Shown here: in pieces, positions 1 to 7,754 of the stretch | How the letters are laid out: every line of letters starts with the position of its first letter | Numbering within the stretch: the first letter of the stretch is position 1 | Source: Acholeplasmataceae bacterium UBA2284 | GTDB taxonomy: Bacteria; Bacillota_I; Bacilli_A; Acholeplasmatales; Acholeplasmataceae | Assembly: GCA_002345705.1 (NCBI GenBank) | Contig: DDWO01000019.1 | Location: 1-28,667 of the forward strand | Direction of reading: 5' to 3' | DNA length: 28,667 nucleotides | Made by a program: the position numbers and the translations under genes | Notes under the pieces: model-generated | What the model was told of the DNA's origin: nothing | Databases searched by the model: none | Seen by the model: the letters and a program-made list of their open reading frames with translations, nothing else

Positions 1-250
1 CGATAATGTCTTTTAGTCTTGCTTTGTTTTCAGTTGAAGCATTAAAAAAATAAAAATCAAGACCAGATTCCTTAGCGAATATTTGGGCAATAGTCGTCTT
101 TCCTGTGCCAGGAGGACCATATAAAATAAAAGAAAGTAACTTCTTTTTCGTAAGCATTTGAGTCAAAACACCATCTTTACCAACGAGATGGTCCTGACCA
201 AAAACATCTTCAAATTTTAAAGGTCTCATACGATATGCTAATGGCTTCAT
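1..250 (-). CDS. rarA: RarA/MgsA AAA+ ATPase, recombination factor (5' part only)
   Basis: Translating the minus strand from the ATG at 250 gives 83 residues that run off the left edge. The N-terminus MKPLAYRMRP, the following FGQDHLVG and the Walker A GPPGTGKT (about residues 45-52) are the signature of the RarA/MgsA/WRNIP1 family, AAA+ ATPases resembling clamp-loader subunits that act at stalled replication forks. An AGGTGATGAA ribosome site lies just upstream of the ATG, which fixes the start. Walker B, sensor and C-terminal tetramerisation regions lie outside the window. It is divergent from apt, and the two promoters nearly touch. RuvB was considered, but the N-terminal motif is that of RarA. 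Confidence 0.9.
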   Translation of the reverse strand, partial: MKPLAYRMRPLKFEDVFGQDHLVGKDGVLTQMLTKKKLLSFILYGPPGTGKTTIAQIFAKESGLDFYFFNASTENKARLKDII

Positions 251-266
251 TTCATCACCTATATAA

Positions 267-272
267 ATTATA
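267..272 (-). promoter_or_regulatory. Candidate -10 element for rarA
   Basis: TATAAT reads on the minus strand at 272-267, about 17 bases from the rarA ATG. No good -35 is seen at 17 bp spacing (TTTAAT, 3 of 6 matches), so this is a weak or partial call. It lies only 6 bases from the apt -35, so the two divergent promoters could interfere. Confidence 0.45.
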
Positions 273-278
273 GCACAC

Positions 279-307
279 TTGCTAAAAACATTAAAATGAG
301 TTAAAAT
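279..307 (+). promoter_or_regulatory. Candidate sigma-A promoter for apt-rel-dtd
   Basis: TTGCTA (279-284) and TAAAAT (302-307) are separated by 17 bases, placing transcription start near 314 and leaving a leader of about 50 bases. In that leader an 8-bp perfect inverted repeat, GTCTTTTT (323-330) with AAAAAGAC (338-345), can form a hairpin ending 5 bases before the apt ribosome site GGAGG (351-355). The hairpin has only two G-C pairs and no U-tract after it, so I do not call it a terminator. Confidence 0.55.
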
Positions 308-364
308 AAGAGGGTTAAGAATGTCTTTTTTTTAACGAAAAAGACGATATGGAGGAATATGAAA

Positions 365-877
365 ATGGATTTGAAGAAATATATTGCAGATGTACCTGAT
401 TTTCCTAAAAAAGGAATCCTATTTAGAGATATTACACCACTGATGCAAAATGGTAAAGCATATGCTTATGCGACTGAACAATTTGTTAATTTTGCAGAAA
501 AGAAAGGTGCTACACTCATCGTGGGTCCTGAGGCTAGAGGATTTATCTTCGGATGCCCAGTAGCAGCTCACCTATCAATAGGGTTTGCTCCTGTAAGAAA
601 ACCAGGAAAGCTTCCAAGAGAATATGTCTCCGTTTCGTATGATTTAGAATATGGTTCTAATGAATTATGTTTGCATGCTGATGCAGTCAAAAAAGGTGAC
701 AAGGTTTTAATTGTTGACGATTTACTTGCAACAGGTGGAACAATGGATGCGACAATCAAGCTTGTTGAGAAACTTGGTGGAGAAGTCGTTGGTTTAGCGT
801 TCTTAATTGAATTAGCAGATCTTCATGGTAGAGATAATTTAGGAAACTATGATATATTAACACTAATTACATATTAG
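365..877 (+). CDS. apt: Adenine phosphoribosyltransferase
   Basis: Apt converts adenine and PRPP to AMP plus pyrophosphate in cytosolic purine salvage. From ATG 365 the protein has 170 residues, the length I recall for Bacillus Apt, and begins MDLKKYIADVPDFPKKGI. The PRPP-binding loop VLIVDDLLATGG is present, as are GPEARGF and the substrate-side segment RKPGKLP. An in-frame ATG at 359 lies only 3 bases from the GGAGG site; ATG 365 has normal spacing (9 bases) and matches the family N-terminus, so I prefer it. It is followed after 14 bases by rel, an arrangement common in Bacillota that places salvage next to the (p)ppGpp enzyme, whose alarmone inhibits purine metabolism. Confidence 0.95.
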   Translation: MDLKKYIADVPDFPKKGILFRDITPLMQNGKAYAYATEQFVNFAEKKGATLIVGPEARGFIFGCPVAAHLSIGFAPVRKPGKLPREYVSVSYDLEYGSNELCLHADAVKKGDKVLIVDDLLATGGTMDATIKLVEKLGGEVVGLAFLIELADLHGRDNLGNYDILTLITY

Positions 878-891
878 AAAGAAGTGTGTTT

Positions 892-3072
892 ATGGTAACT
901 GATCCGCTTTTTAAGTCATTAGTAGAAGCCTTTGATTCATACATTAAAAGAGAATCTGACATCAAGCTTATTGAAAAGGCTTATTTTTTGGCTAAGGAAA
1001 GACATGAGGGTCAAATGCGTAAGAGTGGCGAGCCATATATTACCCATCCGATTGCAGTTGCCAAAATCCTTGCTGATTTAAGAGGTGGTCCTGCGACCTT
1101 AATCGCAGCTTTATTACATGACACGGTAGAAGATACCAGTTTAACCTTAAAAGAGGTAGAAACGACATTTGGTAGCGATATTGCAGCACTTGTAGATGGT
1201 GTGACAAAGATTGGTAAGCTATCATTTAATCAAAAAGCATCGCAAGCAGATAATCATCAAAAAATGTTGATTGCGATGGCAAAGGATATCCGAGTTGTCT
1301 TGATTAAAATTGCGGATAGACTGCACAATGTGAGAACATTGGAGTCTATGACTCCAGAAAAACAATATAAAATAGCAACTGAAACTTTAGAAATATATGC
1401 ACCTCTTGCTCATCGTCTTGGTATTTTTAGAATTAAAGCGGAATTAGAAGACCGCTCCCTTCGCTATACGGATCCACCAATGTATTACCGTGTTTCCAAT
1501 ATGATTCAATCAAAAAAAGCGGAAAGAGATGCTTCAATTGAGCATGTCATTGAATATATTAAGTCCTTATTTACCGATAGCGAGCTTCATGATTTCGAAA
1601 TCAAAGGACGTATTAAAAATATCTATAGCATCTATAAAAAAATGGTTAAGGATAGCAGAGCTTTTGAAGATATATATGATCTTTTAGCTGTTCGTATTAT
1701 CGTTGACCGTATTGAAACATGCTATCAGGCATTGGGTATTATTCATGCGAATTTCACACCAATTCCTAGAAGATTTAAGGATTATATTGCAGTCCCTAAG
1801 CCCAATATGTATCAATCACTACATACAACTGTATTATCAGATGATGGTACACTTTTTGAGGTTCAAATTAGAACTCCAGAAATGGATCAGGTTGCTGAAT
1901 ACGGGGTTGCTGCTCACTGGGCATATAAGGAAAATAAAACATACTCTAAGGAACGTGAACAATTTGAAATTGCTCAGAAATTAAAGTGGTATGGTGAGCT
2001 GCTCAAAATGAGTGAAGATTCTGATGAAACCGAAGGTGGTGCAGAGGAATTTGTTGGTACGATCAAAGGTGATATCCTAGATGCTAATGTCTATGTCTTC
2101 ACACCAAAGGGTGAAGTTATTGAGTTACCTAAGGGATCAACTCCAATTGACTTTGCTTATCGAATTCATACCGACATCGGTAATAAGATGGTTGGTGCTT
2201 TAGTCAATAATCGAATCGTGACCTTGGATTATGAACTAAATACTGGCGATATCGTCAGTGTTAAGATCAATAAAAACTCATTTGGACCGAGTGAGGATTG
2301 GTTAAAAATTGCGAAATCCTCTCACGCAAGACATAAAATTAAAGGATTCTTAAATAAATTAAACCGTGATTCATTGATTATAATGGGTAAGGAATCGTTA
2401 GATCGAGAAATGACTGCCCATAAGGTAACTGAATCACTAGATGATACATTTGTTAAAAAGCATTTCGAAAAAAATATGATTACCGATGTAACAGAATTAT
2501 ATCTTGAAATCGGTAAGGGCAATTTAAGTCCAAAAACTGTTGTAAATAAGCTTCTAGGTTTAGAGGTTGATCCATCGGTATTATTACAGCGTCAAATGGA
2601 AAAGGCTTCAAAGCAATTAACTACACATAGTGAAACAGGTGTAGTTATTGAAGGGCTATCAAGTCCTCAATTAAAGCTTGCCAATTGCTGCCTACCTATT
2701 CCTGGAGACTCAATTATAGGCTATGTTTCTAAAACATCAGGCATTGTTGTGCATGCATCATTTTGTCCAAACTGTAAGCAATTCGAAGAAAATAGACTGA
2801 TTGAAGCTTTTTGGTCTTCTAATATTACAAGAAAATATCCAACATGGATTAAAATAGTCGGAGGTAGTAAATCTACTTTATTAACCGAGGTTGTTACCGT
2901 TGTCAATGCTTCATCCATTGCAATTGCAGAAGTGAATGCTATCACAACTTCAAGCCTAGAAATGACAATCAAAATCAAGGTATCCATCAATAATGCTAAT
3001 GCATTACAATCCTTAATGGTCAATCTGCGTAAAATTAGTGAGATTTATTCAGTAGAAAGAGATTTCAAATGA
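892..3072 (+). CDS. rel: Bifunctional (p)ppGpp synthetase/hydrolase (long RelA/SpoT homologue)
   Basis: This is a full-length Rel (726 residues from ATG 892) making and degrading (p)ppGpp in the stringent response on starved ribosomes. The HD hydrolase domain is intact: H52, the HD pair H76-D77, E80-D81 and D142 in KIADRLHNVRTL. The synthetase domain keeps EDIYDLLAVR (about 259-268), RFKDYIAVPKPNMYQSLHTT with D297, and E323 in the EVQIRT segment, so both activities are predicted. A TGS domain (about 390-450), the Cys-containing segment LANCCLPIPGD with a later FCPNC, and a C-terminal ACT domain follow. GTG 886 is in frame but almost abuts the GAAAGAAG ribosome site, so ATG 892 is preferred. 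The TGA stop overlaps the dtd ATG, giving translational coupling; the same TGA shows that TGA is not Trp here. Confidence 0.95.
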   Translation: MVTDPLFKSLVEAFDSYIKRESDIKLIEKAYFLAKERHEGQMRKSGEPYITHPIAVAKILADLRGGPATLIAALLHDTVEDTSLTLKEVETTFGSDIAALVDGVTKIGKLSFNQKASQADNHQKMLIAMAKDIRVVLIKIADRLHNVRTLESMTPEKQYKIATETLEIYAPLAHRLGIFRIKAELEDRSLRYTDPPMYYRVSNMIQSKKAERDASIEHVIEYIKSLFTDSELHDFEIKGRIKNIYSIYKKMVKDSRAFEDIYDLLAVRIIVDRIETCYQALGIIHANFTPIPRRFKDYIAVPKPNMYQSLHTTVLSDDGTLFEVQIRTPEMDQVAEYGVAAHWAYKENKTYSKEREQFEIAQKLKWYGELLKMSEDSDETEGGAEEFVGTIKGDILDANVYVFTPKGEVIELPKGSTPIDFAYRIHTDIGNKMVGALVNNRIVTLDYELNTGDIVSVKINKNSFGPSEDWLKIAKSSHARHKIKGFLNKLNRDSLIIMGKESLDREMTAHKVTESLDDTFVKKHFEKNMITDVTELYLEIGKGNLSPKTVVNKLLGLEVDPSVLLQRQMEKASKQLTTHSETGVVIEGLSSPQLKLANCCLPIPGDSIIGYVSKTSGIVVHASFCPNCKQFEENRLIEAFWSSNITRKYPTWIKIVGGSKSTLLTEVVTVVNASSIAIAEVNAITTSSLEMTIKIKVSINNANALQSLMVNLRKISEIYSVERDFK

Positions 3073-3503
3073 GAGTAGTCGTTGAGCGCACAAGAGATGC
3101 TAAGGTCAGTATATCCAATCAAGTTATTGGAAAAATAGATCACGGGTATTTACTTTATGTAGGAATTCATGTCAATGATACGGTGGATGTCATCAAAAAA
3201 ATGGCTGAAAAGATCCATAATTTAAGAGTTTTTGAGGATGAACAGGGAAAGATGAACTTGAATCTTGAACAGGCACAAGGCAGCATTTTAGCTATCTCAC
3301 AGTTTACTTTATATGGAGATACGAAGGGAAACAATCGTCCTTCATTTATCGAAGCAGCAAGACCTGAACTAGCAGAATCCCTATATAATCAATTTTGTGA
3401 GCATTTAAAGAAATATCATCATGTTGAAAAGGGTCTATTTGGTGCAGATATGCAAATCACAGCAACCAACGATGGACCTGTAACCATCATTATTGAAATG
3501 TAA
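3069..3503 (+). CDS. dtd: D-aminoacyl-tRNA deacylase
   Basis: Dtd hydrolyses D-amino acids (and mischarged Gly) from tRNA, a trans-editing role in translation quality control. The 144-residue protein has the family length and both active-site motifs: SQFTLYGD near residue 79 and the C-terminal NDGPVT (family form NxGPVT) that forms the cross-subunit Gly-cisPro site. The start ATG overlaps the rel stop by 4 bases (ATGA). The rel-dtd pair is common in Bacillota. The T-box promoter of the next operon starts one base after its stop, so this is the end of the apt-rel-dtd unit; I see no separate terminator before that promoter. Confidence 0.95.
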   Translation: MRVVVERTRDAKVSISNQVIGKIDHGYLLYVGIHVNDTVDVIKKMAEKIHNLRVFEDEQGKMNLNLEQAQGSILAISQFTLYGDTKGNNRPSFIEAARPELAESLYNQFCEHLKKYHHVEKGLFGADMQITATNDGPVTIIIEM

Positions 3504-3532
3504 TTGACAAATTTATCTTTTTAAGATACTAT
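3504..3532 (+). promoter_or_regulatory. Strong sigma-A promoter of the T-box/hisS operon
   Basis: A perfect -35 TTGACA (3504-3509), a 17-base spacer and TACTAT (3527-3532) begin immediately after the dtd stop. Transcription should start near 3539, at the 5' edge of the T-box leader. Confidence 0.8.
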
Positions 3533-3538
3533 TATCAT

Positions 3539-3690
3539 GTAAGTCAATCGTCTATGAAAAAGGAGATCTTTAAGATCAGTGACACCTTTGGAGACAAAAC
3601 AATAACAAATGAGTGCTAGAATTATTTTCTAGAACTAAGGTGGTACCGCGTAAATTTTACGTCCTTAGCTTTTTTTAAGGACGTTTTTAT
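3539..3690 (+). promoter_or_regulatory. T-box riboswitch (tRNA-sensing leader) upstream of GNAT-hisS-aspS
   Basis: The T-box core GGTGGTACCGCG (3639-3650) is close to the consensus GGGTGGNACCGCG. It is flanked by CTAAGG (3635-3640) and CCTTAG (3663-3668), which form the antiterminator, competing with the terminator stem 3659-3667/3676-3684. Stem III is CTAGAA (3616-3621) with TTCTAG (3627-3632). Stem I appears very short: AAAGG (3559-3563) can pair with CCTTT (3585-3589), capped by GATCT (3565-3569)/AGATC (3573-3577). The 3' side of the internal loop carries GACAC (3581-3585), which contains an Asp codon GAC and a His codon CAC, fitting the aspS and hisS genes downstream. Uncharged tRNA would stabilise the antiterminator and allow readthrough. 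The T-box is a firm call; the specifier assignment is inferred from hand folding. Confidence 0.9.
3659..3690 (+). terminator. T-box-controlled intrinsic terminator
   Basis: A 9-bp stem ACGTCCTTA (3659-3667)/TAAGGACGT (3676-3684) is followed by a T-rich run. Its 5' arm supplies the CCTTAG needed by the antiterminator, so the two structures exclude each other. Confidence 0.9.
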
Positions 3691-3710
3691 TTTTTTGTGA
3701 GGTGATTTGC

Positions 3711-4280
3711 TTGAAAAGACCTTATCGTCATATGCCAGAACTTATATTTGGCAATTACAAGTTAAGAACGATATCTAAATCAGATGCACCTGATATGTTT
3801 GACTATGGAAAAGATATTGAAGTCACTAGATATTTGAACTGGGGTCCATTCACTTCATTAAATGATGCGAAGCTTTCCTATAAGGAAATATTTAAGCCAA
3901 GATTAAGACATGGGTTGCCAACTGGATATGCCATTGTCGATTTAACTAATAATAAAATGATAGGAACCATCGATTTTCATAGTAAAATAAAAAGTGAGAA
4001 TAGTGCTGAAATTGGGTACTGCTTGCATAGGGATTACTGGAATAAAGGAATTATGAGTCAAGCAATTCAATTTCTAATTAAAACAGGCTTTCAGCACTTA
4101 AAATATGACTTAATTCGTGTTAAGCATCTTCAAAGTAATGTCGGAAGCCAAAAGGTAATCGCTAAAACTCAGTTTAAACTAATAAAAAAAGAGCCTTATC
4201 TATTAGAAAAGGTATATGGAGTATTAAAAGATGATATGCTCATTTATGAGCTAAAAAGGGAGGATTATGATGGCAATTAA
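3711..4280 (+). CDS. GNAT-family N-acetyltransferase (RimJ/RimL-like)
   Basis: A 189-residue protein with the RimJ/RimL layout: an N-terminal LRTISKSDAPDMFDYG segment, then AEIGYCLHRDYWNKGIMSQA, whose WNKGIMS matches the acetyl-CoA pyrophosphate-binding motif (W-x-x-G-x-x-x-E/Q-A), and a C-terminal region typical of GNATs that acetylate ribosomal proteins, antibiotics or small amines. Substrate unknown. The start is a TTG at 3711 five bases after an AGGTGA site (3700-3705); the GTG at 3702 lies inside that site and is unlikely, while ATG 3732 would remove the first strand. It is the first gene after the T-box and overlaps hisS by 11 bases, so it should be co-regulated by tRNA charging. Confidence 0.8.
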   Translation: MKRPYRHMPELIFGNYKLRTISKSDAPDMFDYGKDIEVTRYLNWGPFTSLNDAKLSYKEIFKPRLRHGLPTGYAIVDLTNNKMIGTIDFHSKIKSENSAEIGYCLHRDYWNKGIMSQAIQFLIKTGFQHLKYDLIRVKHLQSNVGSQKVIAKTQFKLIKKEPYLLEKVYGVLKDDMLIYELKREDYDGN

Positions 4281-5541
4281 TAAAGTAAAGGGTACCTATG
4301 ATGTATTACCTACAGAGTCTTATTTATGGCACAAGCTAGAGGATAAAATCAGAGAGGTTCTTCATTTATATAATTATAAGGAAATTAGAACACCGATTAT
4401 GGAGTATAGTGAAGTCTTTCACCGTCAATCTGAGCTATCAGATATGGTGACTAAGGAAACCTATGACTTTGATGATCGCGGTGATCGTAAGCTAACCTTA
4501 AGACCTGAGGGTACTGCTGGAGTTATCAGAAGCTATGTAGAAAATAAGCTTTATAGCTCACAAGAACTTGAAAAGGTTTATTACATTGGACCTAACTTTC
4601 GCTATGAACGTCCTCAAAAGGGAAGATATCGTCAGTTTTATCAATTTGGTGTAGAAGCGATAGGTGCAGTTGATCCTGCACTAGATGCAGAAATGATTAT
4701 CTTAGCATTCGATTTTATTAAGAGATTAGGCTTAAAGGGTGTTAGAGTAAGAATCAATAGTCTAGGTGATGACGATTCTAGAAAGAACTACACGGAAGCG
4801 TTAATCAACCATTTCACACCACATGAAGCAACTTTATGTGATGACTGCAAACAAAGACTAACTAAAAATCCATTAAGAATTTTAGATTGCAAAATCGATG
4901 CGAAGCACCAAGCAGTTGTGAGTGCACCAACTCCACAGGATTATTTAAATGAGACTTCAAGAGAATATTTCAAGAATGTATTAGAGCATTTAAATGTTGC
5001 TAAAATTAGCTATGAAATCGCACCTAAGCTCGTTAGAGGCTTAGACTATTATAGTCATACCGTTTTCGAAATCGAAGCGGATATCGAAGGATTTGGGGCT
5101 CAAAATGTACTTGGTGGTGGCGGACGCTACCAAAAATTAGTTTCTGAGCTTGGTGGACCTGATTTAGGCGGCATTGGATTTGCTTGTGGTATGGAAAGAT
5201 TATTACTTGCACTTGAAGCAGAAAATGTTGACTTTGCAAAAGAGATTGAATTAGATGCCTATGTCATTGTTTTTAACAATGATCTAAAGACAGCAGCAAC
5301 CAAGATTTTATATGAGTTAAGAGGTGCTAATCTAATTGTTGATGCAAACTATACACAAAAGGCTTTTAAGGGTCAATTGAAGCAGGCACTGCGCATGAAT
5401 GCAAAATACTTAATTATTATTGGTGAAGAAGAATTCAAAAGAGGTGTTGTTGGTATAAAAAATACCAAAACAGAAGTACAAGAAGAAGTGTTATTTGCCA
5501 AAATCAAGAAATATTTGCTAGAAAAATTGGAGAAAAAATAA
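4270..5541 (+). CDS. hisS: Histidyl-tRNA synthetase
   Basis: Class II synthetase charging tRNA-His in the cytosol. The 423-residue protein begins MAINKVKGTYDVLP, shows motif 2 with LRPEGTAGVIRSY (about residue 75), the His-specific motifs LVRGLDYYSHTVFE and GGGGRYQKLV, motif 3 (GGIGFACGMERLLLAL) and a C-terminal anticodon-binding domain. ATG 4267 and ATG 4270 are both in frame; 4270 is preferred because it lies 6 bases from AAAGGGAGG and matches the family N-terminus. It overlaps the end of the acetyltransferase gene, and one base separates it from aspS, so the two synthetases are translationally linked and share T-box control. HisZ is excluded by the complete synthetase motifs and the anticodon domain. 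Confidence 0.97.
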   Translation: MAINKVKGTYDVLPTESYLWHKLEDKIREVLHLYNYKEIRTPIMEYSEVFHRQSELSDMVTKETYDFDDRGDRKLTLRPEGTAGVIRSYVENKLYSSQELEKVYYIGPNFRYERPQKGRYRQFYQFGVEAIGAVDPALDAEMIILAFDFIKRLGLKGVRVRINSLGDDDSRKNYTEALINHFTPHEATLCDDCKQRLTKNPLRILDCKIDAKHQAVVSAPTPQDYLNETSREYFKNVLEHLNVAKISYEIAPKLVRGLDYYSHTVFEIEADIEGFGAQNVLGGGGRYQKLVSELGGPDLGGIGFACGMERLLLALEAENVDFAKEIELDAYVIVFNNDLKTAATKILYELRGANLIVDANYTQKAFKGQLKQALRMNAKYLIIIGEEEFKRGVVGIKNTKTEVQEEVLFAKIKKYLLEKLEKK

Positions 5542-5542
5542 G

Positions 5543-7255
5543 ATGAAATACACACATCATAATAATGAATTAAATATAAAACACATCGGTAAAGAGGTTT
5601 TCCTAAAAGGATGGGCTGCTAAGGTTAGAAACTTAGGTGGTTTAATCTTTATTGACCTTAGAGACCGATTTGGAATTACACAGCTTTTAATTAAGCCAGG
5701 TAATCCATTTTATGAGATTGCCTTAAAGGTTAGAAATGAGTTTGTTTTAGAGGCTAAGGGAATCGTGATTGAAAGAGAAAGTAAGAATAGCACAATCTTA
5801 ACTGGTGAAGTCGAAGTTGAAGTGAGTGAGCTTACTATTTTAAGTGTGGCTGAAAATCCACCAATTATCGTTAGTAATGATACCGATGCATTAGAGGATA
5901 CTAGACTAAAATATCGTTATTTAGATTTAAGAAGACCTGTCATGCAAAATTTCATGATCAAAAGACATGAAATCACGCAAGCAATCCGTTCTGTTTTAGT
6001 TGAAGAAGGCTTCTATGAAATGGAAACTCCTATTTTAGGTAAATCAACTCCTGAAGGTGCGAGGGACTATTTAGTTCCTTCACGCCTGTATCCAGGTCAT
6101 TTTTATGCACTACCTCAATCCCCTCAAATCTATAAGCAATTATTTATGGTTGCTGGATTTGAAAAATATTTCCAAATTGCTCGTTGCTTTAGAGATGAAG
6201 ATTTAAGAGCAGATAGACAACCAGAATTTACTCAAGTCGATATTGAAGCTTCATTTGTTGACATGAATGATGTTCAAGCAATCGTTGAAAAGGTATTAGT
6301 CAAGACCTTTAAAAAGGTGTTAAACGTTGATGTGAAAGCACCATTTTTAAAAATGAGCTTTCAAGAATCAATGGAAAAATATGGCAACGATAAACCAGAT
6401 ATGCGCTATGAGATGCTAATCAGTGATTACACAAACTTCTTTAAGGGAATAGACTTACCTTTATTTAATAATAAAGAACAAGTCAGAGGTATTATTCTCG
6501 AACAAGGATTAGTGACTAGAAAAAGATTAGATCAACTCTCTGAGCTCGTTAAGAAAAATCATGGAGATGCACTAGCCTTCATTAAGCTTAGTGAAGGTCA
6601 ATTCTCAGGGTCAATCGTTAAGTACTTAGATGAAAATCAATTGAAGGGATTAAATTTAAAAGAAGGTAACACGTTATTTCTAGTTCCTGGTCAATTTGAG
6701 AATGTTTCATCTGCACTCAGTGCTTTAAGAATAGAGCTTGCTAATGAATTTAAGCTAATCCCTGAAAATCAATTCAAGTTCCTTTGGGTGACAGATTGGC
6801 CACTTTTAGAGTATAGTGAAGAAGAGAAAAGATTTTATGCAAAGCATCACCCATTTACTGCACCTGTGGATCCAGAGGCTCTACGTAAGGATCCAAAGCA
6901 TGCAATGGCTAAGGCTTATGACGTTGTATTAAATGGCTATGAAATAGGCGGTGGATCAATTCGTATTCACAATCAAGATGTTCAAAAGCTAATGTTTGAT
7001 ACTTTAGGATTAACTAAAAAGGATATCGAAGAGCGTTTCGGTTTCTTCGTTGATGCATTAAAATATGGAACTCCTCCACATGGTGGACTTGCACTTGGCT
7101 TAGATAGAGTGGTTATGCTTATGACCAATACACAAAATATTAAGGACGTTGTAGCATTTCCGAAAACACAAAGTGCTAAGGATACAATGATGCAGGCACC
7201 AAGTACTGTGGATTTGGTTCAGTTAGATGAATTAGGAATAAAGGTGGGTAAATAA
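5543..7255 (+). CDS. aspS: Aspartyl-tRNA synthetase (bacterial type)
   Basis: Class IIb synthetase of 570 residues. It has an N-terminal OB-fold anticodon domain (VFLKGWAAKVRNLGGLIFIDLRD... start), motif 1, the LPQSPQIYKQLFM segment that positions aspartate, motif 2 (CFRDEDLRADRQPEFTQVDIE), a GAD insertion domain of bacterial type between motifs 2 and 3, and motif 3 (GGLALGLDRVVMLM). Whether it also charges tRNA-Asn cannot be read from sequence alone; gatCAB is not in the window. The ATG is one base after the hisS stop. The hisS-aspS order is common in Bacillota and fits the GACAC specifier of the T-box. Confidence 0.97.
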   Translation: MKYTHHNNELNIKHIGKEVFLKGWAAKVRNLGGLIFIDLRDRFGITQLLIKPGNPFYEIALKVRNEFVLEAKGIVIERESKNSTILTGEVEVEVSELTILSVAENPPIIVSNDTDALEDTRLKYRYLDLRRPVMQNFMIKRHEITQAIRSVLVEEGFYEMETPILGKSTPEGARDYLVPSRLYPGHFYALPQSPQIYKQLFMVAGFEKYFQIARCFRDEDLRADRQPEFTQVDIEASFVDMNDVQAIVEKVLVKTFKKVLNVDVKAPFLKMSFQESMEKYGNDKPDMRYEMLISDYTNFFKGIDLPLFNNKEQVRGIILEQGLVTRKRLDQLSELVKKNHGDALAFIKLSEGQFSGSIVKYLDENQLKGLNLKEGNTLFLVPGQFENVSSALSALRIELANEFKLIPENQFKFLWVTDWPLLEYSEEEKRFYAKHHPFTAPVDPEALRKDPKHAMAKAYDVVLNGYEIGGGSIRIHNQDVQKLMFDTLGLTKKDIEERFGFFVDALKYGTPPHGGLALGLDRVVMLMTNTQNIKDVVAFPKTQSAKDTMMQAPSTVDLVQLDELGIKVGK

Positions 7256-7256
7256 A

Positions 7257-7754
7257 ATGAAGAAAATTATACTTGCAGGTGGTTGTTTTTGGGGTGTAGA
7301 AGCTTATTTTAACCAGTTAAAGGGTGTTTTAGAGACATCTGTTGGTTATATTGACGGCAACAAGAAAAACCCTACATACAAGGAAGTTTGTGACGGTAGA
7401 GCTACACACGCTGAAGCAATTGAAGTCATCTATGACGAAAAAGTAATAACACTAGAAAAGGTTTTGGAGCAATTCTTTAGAATAATTGATCCATTTTCAA
7501 GAAATAGACAAGGGCACGATGTTGGAAGACAATATAGAACAGGTATTTATTATGAAAATGAAGATGATAAAACAAAAGCATTAAACTATATGGAAGCAGT
7601 TTTTGGTAAGGATTTACCAAGAGTAGCAACTGAAGTGAAAAAGAGCTTAGATTATGAGCTAGCTGAGGAATACCATCAAGATTACTTAAAGAAAAATCCA
7701 GGTGGCTATTGTCATATAGACATGGGTTTAGCTAAGAAAGAGGAAGTGAAATAA
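7257..7754 (+). CDS. msrA: Peptide methionine-S-sulfoxide reductase A
   Basis: MsrA reduces methionine S-sulfoxide in oxidised proteins using thioredoxin. The 165-residue protein starts with the catalytic motif GGCFWG (nucleophile C10) followed by VGYIDG and the family segments THAEAIEV and GRQYRTGIYY. One further Cys is present in GGYCHIDM and could serve as the recycling cysteine. It begins one base after aspS and ends overlapping the next gene by one base. A thioredoxin partner is encoded at 14298 in this window. No MsrB domain is fused. Confidence 0.95.
   Translation: MKKIILAGGCFWGVEAYFNQLKGVLETSVGYIDGNKKNPTYKEVCDGRATHAEAIEVIYDEKVITLEKVLEQFFRIIDPFSRNRQGHDVGRQYRTGIYYENEDDKTKALNYMEAVFGKDLPRVATEVKKSLDYELAEEYHQDYLKKNPGGYCHIDMGLAKKEEVK

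Noticed and set aside
886..894. GTG 886 as rel start
   Set aside because: It nearly abuts the ribosome site; ATG 892 has normal spacing.
1703..1984. 93-residue frame inside rel
   Set aside because: Entirely within the rel synthetase domain in another frame; no ribosome site or recognisable motif.
2721..3023. 100-residue minus-strand frame opposite rel
   Set aside because: Shadow of the rel C-terminal region; no start context or family signature.
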